From positions 1 through 49,751 of the forward strand of contig JAISNN010000015.1 of NCBI GenBank assembly GCA_031276195.1: a DNA stretch of 49,751 bases, read 5' to 3'. Positions 24,002 through 33,275 of the stretch are shown here, one piece after another; positions within the stretch are counted from its first letter, which is position 1; each line of letters starts with the position of its first letter. Source of the DNA: Clostridiales bacterium. GTDB lineage: Bacteria; Bacillota; Clostridia; Christensenellales; JAISNN01. The translations under genes were made by a program, and so were the position numbers. The notes below the pieces were generated by a model. That model saw only the letters and a list, made by a program, of their open reading frames with translations. It was not told the origin of the DNA and did not search any database.

Positions 24002-26437
24002 ATGAATTTGGAAGAAAAATTAAAAAATCTGCCCGCCCTCCCCGGAGTTTATATTATGTCGGACGCGGAGGGCGTAGTCATCTATGTCGGCAAGGCGCGG
24101 TATCTGAAAAACCGCGTCAGGCAATATTTTCACGCCTCCGCGAACAAGGACAAAAAGGTTTCCGCGATGGTCGGGCGGATTTTTGACTTTCGGTATATCG
24201 TTACGGGCAACGAGGTCGAAGCCTTGATTTTGGAGAGCAATCTCATCAAAAAATACAAGCCGCAATATAACATTCTTCTAAAAGACGACAAGGCGTACCC
24301 GTTTATCAAAATCAATTTAAATGAAAAATTCCCGAAAATCGAGATTGTCAGAAGCGTCAAAAACGACGGCGCAAAATATTTCGGTCCGTATATGGCGGGG
24401 ATCGGCGCGAAGGATATGACCGAACTCATCGAGGGCGCGTTTCCGCTCAGAAATTGTAAAATACGCTTTGACAAAAAGAAAAAGAACCGCCGTCCGTGCT
24501 TGAATTATCACATAAAAAGGTGTCTCGCGCCCTGCTGTTTCGAGGTTGAGGCGGAATATCAAAAGGTTTTGGGCGAGGTCATAAATTTTCTTTCGGGGAA
24601 CGACAAGCGTATTCAAAAAATCCTTTCGGACAAGATGAACGCCGCGGGCGAAAACGAGGAATTCGAGACCGCGATCTATTATCGCGACAAACTAAAACTC
24701 TTGGACAAAGTGATCAGAAAACAGATTGCGGTGTTGAAAAAGGATTTCAATCTGGACGTTTTCGGGATTACGGGGAACGGAATGTTCAGCGTGATTTCGA
24801 TGATTGTAGTCCGGGCCGGGAAGATTGTAGGCGAGGAAAATTTCATTTCGTCCGACGCGTCGCTGTCGCGGGCGGACGCGCTTTGTTCTTTTATCGGGCA
24901 GTATTATTCGGTTCGTTCGATCAACGCGAGGGAGATAATCGTTTCGGAATTGCCGGAGGGGAGCGAGGCTTTGGAGGAGATGCTGAACGGCATTATGAAC
25001 GGAGAAAAAAAATCCGCCGGGAATAACGAATATTACGGAATTGCGGATTATGCGGTCGGTGAAAAATTCGGAATGGCGAATATAGACGTTTTAAATGCCG
25101 AAAACGCAAACGGTGAAAACTATGATATCGCGGATACAGAGAACTTAAACGATATTGCAAACGCGGAAAGTGAGAACGGCGAAAACTATGATATCGCGGA
25201 TACGGGAGCGGTGAGCGGTAAAAAATTCGGAAGTACGGATGAAGAAAGCGTAAACGATATTATAAATAAAGAGAAGGTAAGAGACGTTTTAAATGCCGAG
25301 AAGGTAAGCGGTGAAAACTATGATATCGCGAATACAGAGAACGTAAACGATATTGCAAACGCGGAAAAGGTAAGAGATGTTTTAAATGCCGAAAAAATAA
25401 GCGGCGAAAACTATGATATCGCGGATACCGAAAATATAAACGATATTATAAACGCGGAAAAGGTAAGAGACGTTTTAAATGCCGGAATTGTAAACGGCGA
25501 AAACTATGATATCGCAAACGCGGAAAATGAGAATGATATTATAAACGCGGAAAACGCAAGCGGTGAAAACTACGATATCGCAAACGCGGGAAAACGCTCT
25601 CGCGGACGCGTGAAAATAACCTGCCCGAAACAGGGAGTACGAAAAGAATTGATCGCCGCCGCCCTCAAAAACGCCGCGGAATATATGCGCGTAAACGAAT
25701 TGAAAGCCGAACGGAAAAACGATATGACCTACGGCGCGGTCGAAATGCTAAAAAATTTGATAGGACTAAAAAAAGTTCCGCATAGAATCGAGGCTTACGA
25801 CATCTCAAATATCGGAGGACAATATAAGGTTTCGAGTATGGTCGTTTTTACGGACGGCGCGGCGGACAATTCTCAATACCGCCGCTTCAAAATCAAAACC
25901 GTCGAGGGAGCGGACGACTTTAAATCTATGAACGAAACACTGACGCGCCGACTCGAACGCCTCAAAGAAAATTCCGAAAATAAGGACGCGAGTTTCGCGA
26001 AAAAACCCGACTTGATCGTAATCGACGGCGGTAAGGGGCAACTTTCGTCCGCATATTGCGCGCTGAGAAATAGCGGCGCGGAGGGAATCGAGATGATCTC
26101 GCTGGCGAAAAGAGAGGAGGAAATTTATACGCTTTTTTCCGATTCGCCGATCGCTCTCGAAAAAACGAATTTGGCTCTGAATATGCTTATGCGCTTACGC
26201 GACGAGGCGCATAGATTCGCGATCACGTATTTTAGAAAGTTAAAAGCCGCGCGCGAATTCGAGTCGCGATTGACGGAGATCGACGGAATCGGCGCGGCGA
26301 AAGCGCGAAATCTCTTTAAACATTTCAAAACTCTCGAAAAAATAAAGAAAGCATCCGAAGACGCGCTCTCGGAATGCCCCGGGATAGGGAAAAAGGACGC
26401 GGAAAATATTATAAAATTTTTTACTAAAAGCACGTGA
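24002..26437 (+). CDS. uvrC: UvrC excinuclease subunit with a 190-residue repeat insert
   Basis: UvrC makes both incisions in nucleotide excision repair with UvrAB. All domains are present in order: GIY-YIG nuclease (LPGVYIMSDAEG..IYVGKA, about 12-90), Cys-rich region (PCLNYHIKRCLAPC), UVR motif (YYRDKLKLLDKV, about 225), RNase H-like nuclease (EAYDISNIGG, VIDGGKGQLSSA) and two C-terminal helix-hairpin-helix motifs (EIDGIGAAKARNLFKHF, CPGIGKKDAENI). The protein is 811 residues, while the family is usually near 600-620. The excess is an Asn/Glu/Asp-rich tandem repeat at about residues 337-530, just before the ITCPKQGVRKEL strand. The frame is intact. The ribosome site is weak (GGGGA). Confidence 0.95.
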   Translation: MNLEEKLKNLPALPGVYIMSDAEGVVIYVGKARYLKNRVRQYFHASANKDKKVSAMVGRIFDFRYIVTGNEVEALILESNLIKKYKPQYNILLKDDKAYPFIKINLNEKFPKIEIVRSVKNDGAKYFGPYMAGIGAKDMTELIEGAFPLRNCKIRFDKKKKNRRPCLNYHIKRCLAPCCFEVEAEYQKVLGEVINFLSGNDKRIQKILSDKMNAAGENEEFETAIYYRDKLKLLDKVIRKQIAVLKKDFNLDVFGITGNGMFSVISMIVVRAGKIVGEENFISSDASLSRADALCSFIGQYYSVRSINAREIIVSELPEGSEALEEMLNGIMNGEKKSAGNNEYYGIADYAVGEKFGMANIDVLNAENANGENYDIADTENLNDIANAESENGENYDIADTGAVSGKKFGSTDEESVNDIINKEKVRDVLNAEKVSGENYDIANTENVNDIANAEKVRDVLNAEKISGENYDIADTENINDIINAEKVRDVLNAGIVNGENYDIANAENENDIINAENASGENYDIANAGKRSRGRVKITCPKQGVRKELIAAALKNAAEYMRVNELKAERKNDMTYGAVEMLKNLIGLKKVPHRIEAYDISNIGGQYKVSSMVVFTDGAADNSQYRRFKIKTVEGADDFKSMNETLTRRLERLKENSENKDASFAKKPDLIVIDGGKGQLSSAYCALRNSGAEGIEMISLAKREEEIYTLFSDSPIALEKTNLALNMLMRLRDEAHRFAITYFRKLKAAREFESRLTEIDGIGAAKARNLFKHFKTLEKIKKASEDALSECPGIGKKDAENIIKFFTKST
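25009..25590 (+). repeat. In-frame repeat block inside uvrC
   Basis: The string GAAAACTA(T/C)GATATCGC (ENYDIA) occurs at about 25114, 25181, 25314, 25405, 25498 and 25574. Between copies are NAEKVRDVLNAEKVSG and TENVNDIANAE modules. Spacings are multiples of three. The composition (Asn, Glu, Asp, Ala) differs sharply from the flanking UvrC domains. Confidence 0.93.
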
Positions 26438-26477
26438 TAAATTAGACGCTAAGGATAAAACTGTGGTATAATAATGT

Positions 26478-26512
26478 CGCCCCACCCCTGCACCCCTCCC
26501 ACGGAGGGGAAT
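26478..26512 (+). repeat. GC-rich hairpin repeat, single copy
   Basis: A full copy ending CCCCTCCCACGGAGGGGAAT, 40 bp after the uvrC stop. Its 3' end GGAGGGGAATTTAAGAG is the beginning of the tandem unit that follows, so the array seems to have been seeded from the element's flank. Confidence 0.9.
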
Positions 26513-27012
26513 TTAAGAGAAAGCGCGCCGATACGGGATATCTTGCTGAGGGGAATTTAAGAGAAGCGCACTATTACGGGACATCTTGCGGAGGGGGAAT
26601 TTAAGAGAAACGCGCTGATACGGGATATCTTGCGGAGGGAAATTTAAGAGAAACGCGCCGATACGGGATATCTTGCGGAGCGGGAATTTAAGAGAAAGCG
26701 CGCCGATCCGGGATATCTAACGCGGAGGGGAATTTAAGAGAAAGCGCGCCGATACGGGATATCTTGCCGAGGGGAATTTAAGTGAAACGCACCGATACGG
26801 GATATCTAACGCGGAGCGTGATTTAAGAGAAGCGCGCCGATACGGGATATCTAACGAACGCGGAGTAGGATTTAAGAGAAGCGTACCGATACGGGATATC
26901 TTGCGGAGGGGAATTTAAGAGAAAGCGCGCCGATACGGGATATCTTGCGGAGCGGGAATTTAAGAGAAGCGCGCCGATACGGGATATCTAACGCGGAGGG
27001 GAATTTAAGGAT
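26502..27012. repeat. Tandem array, 11-12 copies of 42-46 bp
   Basis: Units GGAGGGGAATTTAAGAGAAA + GCGCGCCGATACGGGATATC + TTGC (or TAACGC). Variation is mostly in the GGAGGGG block and in TTGC versus TAACG. No gene is visible in 26438-27147. Confidence 0.92.
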
Positions 27013-27147
27013 AATCGTGTACGGGTTAAAAGTTTAATTATTATAAGAGAAACGCGGTATGAGGAAAATAGAAGAAATTAAATAAATTCCTTATTGAGTA
27101 AAGTTTCGGCTTTTAAAAAATCCATTTAATACGGAGGTATAAAAACG

Positions 27148-27483
27148 GTGGACGATTGCATATTTTGTAAAATTATAAAAGGGGAAATCCCGTCCGAAAG
27201 GCTGTATGAGGACGAAAAAATGATTGTCATAAGGGACATCTCGCCAAAGGCGAAGGTGCATATCCTTATGATTCCGAAAGAACATTACGCCGATATAACC
27301 TGTCTTGACGAAAAAAGAGCCGCCGATCTTGCTGAATGCCTTTTGAAGTTAAACGGACTTCAAGAGCGTTTGGGGATATCGAAGGGATTCCGTCTGGTCG
27401 TGAACCGCGGCGCGTCCGCCGGGCAGACGGTGTTTCACTTGCACATCCATATTTTGAGCGGAAGCAAAATGCCCGGGTTTTGA
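27148..27483 (+). CDS. HIT-family protein (HINT-like nucleotide hydrolase)
   Basis: HIT proteins hydrolyse nucleoside phosphoramidates and adenylates. The 111-residue sequence has the N-terminal CIFCKIIKGEIPSERLYED and the catalytic histidine triad HLHIHIL near residue 100. The start is GTG, with GGAGG at 27134-27138. It stands between a minisatellite and a palindrome block. Confidence 0.93.
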   Translation: MDDCIFCKIIKGEIPSERLYEDEKMIVIRDISPKAKVHILMIPKEHYADITCLDEKRAADLAECLLKLNGLQERLGISKGFRLVVNRGASAGQTVFHLHIHILSGSKMPGF

Positions 27484-27525
27484 GAGAGAATATAAAGCGT
27501 AATATGCGGAAGCGGTTGGTTTTAT

Positions 27526-27800
27526 GTTTTTTATAGTATTCTACGGCATAGAATACTATAAAAAACGGCTTTTTTGCGGCAACATTCCGTTTTTTGAGCA
27601 AAAAAAGCGCGCATAAAAGGTTTTCGTTTGTATTTTGCAGAGTATTCTACGGTCGGAATGTCCTAAAAAAACGGCTTTTTTGCGGCAACATTCCGTTTTT
27701 TGAGCAAAAAAAGCGCGTATTAAAAGGTTTTCGTTTGTATTTTGCAGAGTATTCTACGCCGTAGAATACTCTAAAAAACGGCTTTTGCATAGTATTCTAT
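27526..27800. repeat. Palindrome block, two copies of a 120-bp unit
   Basis: A unit of about 120 bp containing TAGTATTCTACGGCATAGAA, then AAAACGGCTTTTTTGCGGCA, ACATTCCGTTTTTTGAGC and GGTTTTCGTTTGTATTTTGC appears twice (from about 27534 and 27642). Each carries palindrome-family sequence; the one at 27745-27776 (AGAGTATTCTACGCCGTAGAATACTCT) is a complete palindrome, and a further half site ends at 27799. Confidence 0.85.
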
Positions 27801-27899
27801 TTTTTAACGCCGAAAAAATACACCGCGCCGGAGACGGTATTCCGGAGTTTGTAAGACGGAATCCGCGTTCCGGAAATAAATTTTTAAAGGAGGGATTTT

Positions 27900-29270
27900 A
27901 TGGAAGAAAAGGAAGTTTTTGAAAACATCGATTCGCTGGTTTCCGAAAAGAAATTTCAAACGCTGAGAATGGTTTTGGCGGCGATAAATCCCGCGGATAT
28001 CGCGGAATACGTTATGAAATGCGCCGCCGCTCACCGTCTTTTGGTATATAGAATCCTTCCGAAAGAACTTGCCGCCGAGGTTTTCGCCTATCTCGACACG
28101 GACACGCGCCAAGTTTTGGTCAAGTCCTTTACGGACGAGGAATTGACGAGCATTTTGAACGAACTTTTTTTGGACGATACGGTCGATTTTCTCGAAGAAA
28201 TGCCCGCCTACGTCGTGGAAAAGGTTTTGGCAAACACCGATCCCGACAACCGAAAAATTCTGAATCAATTTTTACAATATCCCGAAAACAGCGCGGGCAG
28301 CCTTATGACGATCGAATACGTTACTCTCAACAAGAGTTATTCCGTCGAGGAGTCGATATGGCGCATACGCCGGATCGGAATCGACAAGGAGACCGTATAC
28401 ACAGCATACGTAACGGACGGGAAGCGCGTTTTGGAAGGGATCGTAACGGTCAAGGACTTGCTGCTTGCCGGAAACGAAGAGATCATCGCGGACATAATGG
28501 ACGACAACGTCATATACGCGAACACGAACGACGACAAGGAAAAGGTTTCGGAAATGTTCAAAAAGTATGACCTTATGTCCTTGCCCGTCATCGACGCGGA
28601 GAGGCGTATCGTGGGGATCATCACGATCGACGACGTGGTAGATGTCATTCAAGACGCGGACACGGAGGACTTTGAAAAAATGGCGGCTCTGCACCCGTCC
28701 GAAAAACCCTATCTGAAATCCTCCGTCTTTACTCTCGCGAAAAACCGCATCGTTTGGCTGATGGTTTTGATGTTTTCGGGTATTTTTTCGGGTATACTTC
28801 TCGGCGCGTTCGAGGACGCTCTGCTGCCCGTTTTGGTTTCGTTTATGCCGATGCTGACGGACACGGGCGGAAACGCGGGATCGCAAGCCTCGACGCTCAT
28901 TATACGCGGACTCGCGCTCGGCGAACTCGGCACAAAGGACAGGTTCAAAATCCTCTTTAAGGAGTTTAGAATTTCTCTGTTTTTGGGATCTATACTCGCG
29001 GTTTTTATGTTTTTGCGGTTTATGATTCAATACGCCGTGATCGAAAACCGCGATATCGGCGCGCCCGTATTTTTGACGGCGATAGTCGTGTCTATAAGCG
29101 TCTTTTTTGTCATCATTATGGCGAAAGTCGTGGGGAGTATGCTTCCGCTTATCGCGAAAAGGTTAAAACTCGATCCCGCGATTATGGCGGCTCCGCTGAT
29201 TACGACGATGATCGACGCGCTTTCTTTGACGTTCTATTTCGGAATGGCAAAGGCGATTTTGGGAATATAA
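27900..29270 (+). CDS. mgtE: Magnesium transporter MgtE, paralogue 1
   Basis: MgtE is a dimeric Mg2+ channel gated by its cytoplasmic domains. The 456-residue protein has the MgtE_N superhelical domain (about 5-130), two CBS domains (about 135-260) and a five-helix membrane domain with the family motif GGNAGSQASTLIIRGLALGE. AAAGGAGG precedes the ATG. A second mgtE follows in the same direction 360 bp downstream. No Mg2+-sensing leader (M-box) could be recognised upstream. Confidence 0.94.
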   Translation: MEEKEVFENIDSLVSEKKFQTLRMVLAAINPADIAEYVMKCAAAHRLLVYRILPKELAAEVFAYLDTDTRQVLVKSFTDEELTSILNELFLDDTVDFLEEMPAYVVEKVLANTDPDNRKILNQFLQYPENSAGSLMTIEYVTLNKSYSVEESIWRIRRIGIDKETVYTAYVTDGKRVLEGIVTVKDLLLAGNEEIIADIMDDNVIYANTNDDKEKVSEMFKKYDLMSLPVIDAERRIVGIITIDDVVDVIQDADTEDFEKMAALHPSEKPYLKSSVFTLAKNRIVWLMVLMFSGIFSGILLGAFEDALLPVLVSFMPMLTDTGGNAGSQASTLIIRGLALGELGTKDRFKILFKEFRISLFLGSILAVFMFLRFMIQYAVIENRDIGAPVFLTAIVVSISVFFVIIMAKVVGSMLPLIAKRLKLDPAIMAAPLITTMIDALSLTFYFGMAKAILGI

Positions 29271-29305
29271 TATTCAAAACCCGCATTGAATTTTTCGTTG
29301 TGAAA

Positions 29306-29400
29306 TTGCGTTTTGCATAGTATTCTATTTTTATTTTGCATAGTATTCTACGGCGTAGAATACTCTAAAAAACAACTTTCGTATAGTATTCGGTATGAAA
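29306..29400. repeat. Palindrome family, copies between the mgtE genes
   Basis: TTTTGCATAGTATTCTA at about 29310 is followed by TTTGCATAGTATTCTACGGC and GTAGAATACTCTAAAAAAC (29336-29374), a full palindrome with a slightly degenerate right arm, then a weak third half site at 29385. Confidence 0.85.
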
Positions 29401-29424
29401 AATGCCGTGAAAGAAATTAAATTT

Positions 29425-29572
29425 AAGCGATACGCCGAATGCGAAATACAAAATGCGAAATACGAAACGCGAAATACAAAATGTGAAATATGAAATACGA
29501 AATATGAAATACGAAACGCAGAATGCGAAATACAAAATGCGAAATGCGAAATATGAAATACGAAACGCAATA
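29425..29572. repeat. GAAATACAAAATGC simple repeat
   Basis: Short units of 7-9 bp (GAAATAC, GAAACGC, AAAATGC, GAAATATG) repeat for about 140 bp before the second mgtE. The minus-strand reading as repeated ISHFAF/ISYFVF is an artefact. Confidence 0.85.
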
Positions 29573-29630
29573 TAATACGGCAACGCGATAATAGATTCGT
29601 CATAAAAAATCATAAAAAGGAGGCTGAAAA

Positions 29631-30989
29631 ATGGAGGAAAAACATACGCTTTTGAATACGCTTCTCGAAAAAAAAGACTATCGTAATCTGCGCGGAGAGT
29701 TGAGCGAAATGTTCCCCTACGACATAGCCTTTTTTATGGCGGAACGCACAAAAAAAGAGCGGCTGCTCATATATAGGATTCTGAAAAAGGAACTCGCCGC
29801 CGAAGTTTTCGCCCACCTTGACAGCGAAATTCAAGAGGATTTGATCACCTCTTTTTCGGAAAGCGAGATCCGCGAAGTTTTGGACGAATTGTTTATGGAC
29901 GATACCGTAGACTTTTTGGAGGAAATGCCCGCGAACGTCGTCGAAAAAGTCTTGAAAGTTCTCCAAAAAACCGACCCGGAAGCGAGAAAGACGATCAATA
30001 ACTTCCTGCAATATCCCGAAGACAGCGCGGGGAGCATTATGACGATCGAGTATATCAACGTCAATCAAAACTACACCGTCGAGGACGCGATAAGCAAAAT
30101 CCGCCGCGTCGGACTGAACAAAGAAACCGTGTATACGGTATACGTAACCAACGAAAACAGAGTCTTGGAGGGCGTCGTGTCCCTCAGAAAATTGCTATTC
30201 GCCGACAACGGCGACATCATCGGGCGGCTTATGGACAGAAACCTCATCTCCGCCTACACACACGACGACAGAGAAAAAATCAGCGCGATTTTCCAAAAAT
30301 ACGGCTTGCTGTCCCTGCCGATTATCGACAAGGAAAACCGCCTCGTCGGAATCGTTACGGTCGACGACGTGGTGGACGTAATCGAAGAAGAAAATACGGA
30401 GGACTTTGAAAAAATGGCGGCTCTGCGTCCGTCGGAAAAGACCTATTTAAAGTCGTCCGTCTTTGAACTTTCAAAAAACCGTCTGGCTTGGCTGTTGGTT
30501 TTGATGGTCGCGGGAATGTTTATCGGAATGATTTTGAACGCTTTCGAGGACGCGCTGATCGGAATTTTGGTCGTCTTTATGCCGATGCTGATCGGAACGG
30601 GCGGAAACGCGGGCTCGCAGGCGGCGACGCTCATAATCCGCGGACTCGCGCTCGGCGAGATTACGGTCAAGGACTATTATAAAGTTCTCTGGAAAGAACT
30701 GAGGGTGTCGCTGATGATCGGTTTATTCTTGGGGGTTTTCAATTTTTGCCGCGTTTTGATTCAGTATCCGAACGCGGACGAGGGAAGCGTCAAGGTCGCG
30801 TTTATTCTCGGAATAAGCGTTTTGTTCGTCATCGTCGCGGCGAAATTGACGGGCAGTATGCTGCCGATTTTGGCGAAAAAATTGAAACTCGATCCCGCGC
30901 TTATGGCGGCTCCGCTGCTGTCTACGATCGTGGACGCGGTGGGATTGCTGTTCTATTTCGGAATGGCAAAATTGGTTTTGGGGTTGTGA
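29631..30989 (+). CDS. mgtE: Magnesium transporter MgtE, paralogue 2
   Basis: The 452-residue protein has the same layout as its upstream neighbour: MgtE_N, paired CBS domains and a membrane domain with GTGGNAGSQAATLIIRGLALGE. The pair share long identical stretches (ELAAEVFA, DDTVDFLEEMPA, TEDFEKMAAL.PSEK, KSSVF), so they arose by tandem duplication and then diverged. AAGGAGG sets the start. Two copies could differ in gating sensitivity to Mg2+; this is speculation. Confidence 0.94.
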   Translation: MEEKHTLLNTLLEKKDYRNLRGELSEMFPYDIAFFMAERTKKERLLIYRILKKELAAEVFAHLDSEIQEDLITSFSESEIREVLDELFMDDTVDFLEEMPANVVEKVLKVLQKTDPEARKTINNFLQYPEDSAGSIMTIEYINVNQNYTVEDAISKIRRVGLNKETVYTVYVTNENRVLEGVVSLRKLLFADNGDIIGRLMDRNLISAYTHDDREKISAIFQKYGLLSLPIIDKENRLVGIVTVDDVVDVIEEENTEDFEKMAALRPSEKTYLKSSVFELSKNRLAWLLVLMVAGMFIGMILNAFEDALIGILVVFMPMLIGTGGNAGSQAATLIIRGLALGEITVKDYYKVLWKELRVSLMIGLFLGVFNFCRVLIQYPNADEGSVKVAFILGISVLFVIVAAKLTGSMLPILAKKLKLDPALMAAPLLSTIVDAVGLLFYFGMAKLVLGL

Positions 30990-31166
30990 TTAAGCGGAGT
31001 TGCGGTGAAACACAATTGCGGTGAAAAGATTTTTGAATTGAGGTAAAGCGGTTTTTGAATCGTGATAAAGATTTAATTTTTAGGCATTTTGAATATCTTT
31101 TTTTAAAAACTGTAATGGGGCATTTTGAATATCTTTTTTTGAATTGTAATGCGGATAAACGGAAAA

Positions 31167-31262
31167 ATTCTCCTCCGCGGGCGGGGCGAAGCGTCGGTTT
31201 GAAACGGACTATTTGCTTGCGTCAATGACGATACGGAACGGAAACGGCGCATTTTAACGGTG
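31167..31262 (-). repeat. Composite dispersed element, minus-strand copy
   Basis: Read on the minus strand: CCGTTAAAATGCGCCG.., TATCGTCATTGACG, CAAATAGTCCGTTTCAAACC, GACGCTTCGCCCCGCCC and a shortened hairpin GCGGAGGAGAAT. The order matches 2871-2975. The rest of 30990-31369 is AT-rich with two copies of GGCATTTTGAATATCTTTTTT and no gene. Confidence 0.75.
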
Positions 31263-31369
31263 TTTTATATTAGCGCAAAAAACGCCTTTTATCAATATGC
31301 TTTTTGGAATTTTTTTTAAAAAGTGTAAAACGGTCAATTCATTTTTGAAATTTTTTAAAAAAACGGGGG

Positions 31370-31398
31370 TTGACAAGGGGCGGTTTTTGTGATATAAT
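31370..31398 (+). promoter_or_regulatory. Consensus SigA promoter for the DUF4097 gene
   Basis: TTGACA (31370-31375), 17 bp, TATAAT (31393-31398) with TGTGA before the -10. Both hexamers are perfect. The leader to the next gene is about 305 nt and holds a GC-rich hairpin element and a tandem array. Confidence 0.85.
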
Positions 31399-31423
31399 GT
31401 AATCGGTATTAGAGGCAACGTTT

Positions 31424-31695
31424 CGCCCCACCCCTTGATCCCCTCCCACGGAGGGGAATATAAGGATAAATAAGAAAAATGCCGTTAAACGGAATACAAA
31501 AAAATAAAAGGAAAGTTAAAATTCCGCAAAAGAATAAATAAAATACTAAATACAAAAAAACAAACGAAATAAGCCGTAAGGAAAATTAATAAATGCGGAA
31601 TATAAAAAACAAGCGAAATAAGCCGTAAGGAAAATTAATAAATGCGGAATACAAAAAAACAAACGAAATAAGCCGAACGAAAATTAATAAAAAAG
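31424..31695 (+). repeat. GC-rich hairpin and tandem array in the DUF4097 leader
   Basis: A full GC hairpin copy at 31424-31460 is followed by ATAAGGATAAATAAG.AAAATGCCGTTAAA, as at 2851-2880. Then about three units of 50-54 bp with AACAA(A/G)CGAAATAAGCCGTA + AGGAAAATTAATAAATGCGG run up to the ribosome site. Confidence 0.85.
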
Positions 31696-31710
31696 GAGTG
31701 TATCATTATT

Positions 31711-33078
31711 ATGAGTAAAGCGGGAATTATTGCCGGAAAGGTTTTTAAGGTTATCGCCGTAATCGCCGTGATATTGATTTTTGTTTCTCCCGTCGTCCTC
31801 GGCGTTACGATCGTTTATCTCGCCTCAAAACCGCGGGATTTGAATTTCACCGAGAAAAGTTTTACGGAATTCGACGGCGAAATAACGTCCGTCGATGTGC
31901 GCGCTTATTCGAGAAAGGTCGTTTTGACGGGCGTAGACGGGGATTTTTCGGTCGATTATTACGAATTTGGCGGCGGCAGTTTGACCGTTTCGTTTTCGGA
32001 CGGCAAACTGACCGTAGACGAGCGGCGTTTGCCCCCGTCTTGCGGCGGCTATCCCGGCGCGGCGGAAAGTTATGAAAACGAAAAAAGATTTACCGTGAGC
32101 ATATCCGTGCCGAAAAGCTTGACGGGCGAAAGCGCGCTGAGCGTATTCGGCGGCGCGGAGATAAGCGGAATCGCTTTCGACGGCTATGTTTCGGTCGGAG
32201 CGCGCGGCGAAAATTTGAGCATAAAAGATACTGAATTTAACGCGTCCGCAAAAATCGACGCGTCGGGCGAAGATTTGAATATCGAAAATGTGAAAGCGGC
32301 GCGCTTAGGGATCTTTTCACACGGTGATTTGAACATAAAAAACGCCGAAGTTGAAAACGCAGAAATCGAAACGTCGCTTGGCGGCGTAACGGTCGAAAAT
32401 CTCACGGCGGAGGAATTGTTCAAAGCGGATACGCATAGCGGAGATATCCTCCTCGACGGCGTTTTTGCGGAGGAAATTTGGGTCGAAACGGTCGACGGAG
32501 CGCAAAGCCTGAAAAATATCGAAGCGGATAATATCGACCTCTTTTCGGAGAGCGGAAATATAAGCGTCGAAAATTTGAGCGCGGCGGACGGTTCGCGCGC
32601 GAAAGAATTGAAGGCGCAGACGAGAATCGGAAATATCGGGTTGAAGGACGTTTCGGCAAATGAAATTTCAATAGGAACGACGGGCGGCGGTCAGAATCTG
32701 GAAAATATCGACGCGGAAAGTATCGGTTTGGAATCGTATACGGGCGGGCAAAGTTTAAAGAATATCGAAGCGCAAAACGTAGAGTTGCAAACGCGGAGCG
32801 GCGATATAGAATGCGAAACGGTTTCGGCGGCGAATTTTTCGGCGAAAACTAAGCAAGGGAACATCAAAGCGGAGGGTTTGGCGGTCGGCGATACGGAGTT
32901 TTTCACGGTGAGCGGAAATATAACCGCGGAATTCACGGAGGTTTTAGGCGAATATTCGATCGCCGTTTCATACTCGACGGGTTCAAGCAACGCGGCAAAT
33001 CAGACGGGAAGTACGCCGAAAACGATTTCCGCAAGCACGGACGCGGGGCATATAAAGTTGTATTTTAAACTTGCGTAA
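31711..33078 (+). CDS. Membrane-anchored DUF4097-type beta-repeat protein
   Basis: The 455-residue protein has an N-terminal membrane anchor (about residues 12-38) and then an extracytoplasmic beta-rich region. The repeated pattern S(L/V)(K/E)N(I/L).A...(I/V)....(G/S)GDI resembles the DUF4097 (adhesin-like) beta-helix family. At least eight such strands-and-turns are visible from residue 150 on, with SLKNIEA and LENIDAESI as near copies. Membrane anchoring and the right-handed-helix pattern suggest a cell-surface scaffold. It has its own strong promoter. AAAGGAG sets the start. Confidence 0.75.
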   Translation: MSKAGIIAGKVFKVIAVIAVILIFVSPVVLGVTIVYLASKPRDLNFTEKSFTEFDGEITSVDVRAYSRKVVLTGVDGDFSVDYYEFGGGSLTVSFSDGKLTVDERRLPPSCGGYPGAAESYENEKRFTVSISVPKSLTGESALSVFGGAEISGIAFDGYVSVGARGENLSIKDTEFNASAKIDASGEDLNIENVKAARLGIFSHGDLNIKNAEVENAEIETSLGGVTVENLTAEELFKADTHSGDILLDGVFAEEIWVETVDGAQSLKNIEADNIDLFSESGNISVENLSAADGSRAKELKAQTRIGNIGLKDVSANEISIGTTGGGQNLENIDAESIGLESYTGGQSLKNIEAQNVELQTRSGDIECETVSAANFSAKTKQGNIKAEGLAVGDTEFFTVSGNITAEFTEVLGEYSIAVSYSTGSSNAANQTGSTPKTISASTDAGHIKLYFKLA

Positions 33079-33275
33079 AATCAAATCAAATTTTTATTTT
33101 GTATCTTGCAAACCGCGCGAAAAACGGAAAGCGCGTTTGTGTATTGCGTTTTAAAATATGACGAAAAGCGGTATTGCGGCTTGTATGCCGCGTTTTAAAG
33201 ACGGCGTAATAAAAGAAAATTGAGTTTGTATTTTGATTAAAATTCGCAAAAAAAACGCTTTTAAAAATTTGGATT

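Noticed and set aside
27790-27899. Magnesium riboswitch (M-box) before mgtE
   Set aside because: The leader is short, and the conserved M-box helices and loops are not visible.
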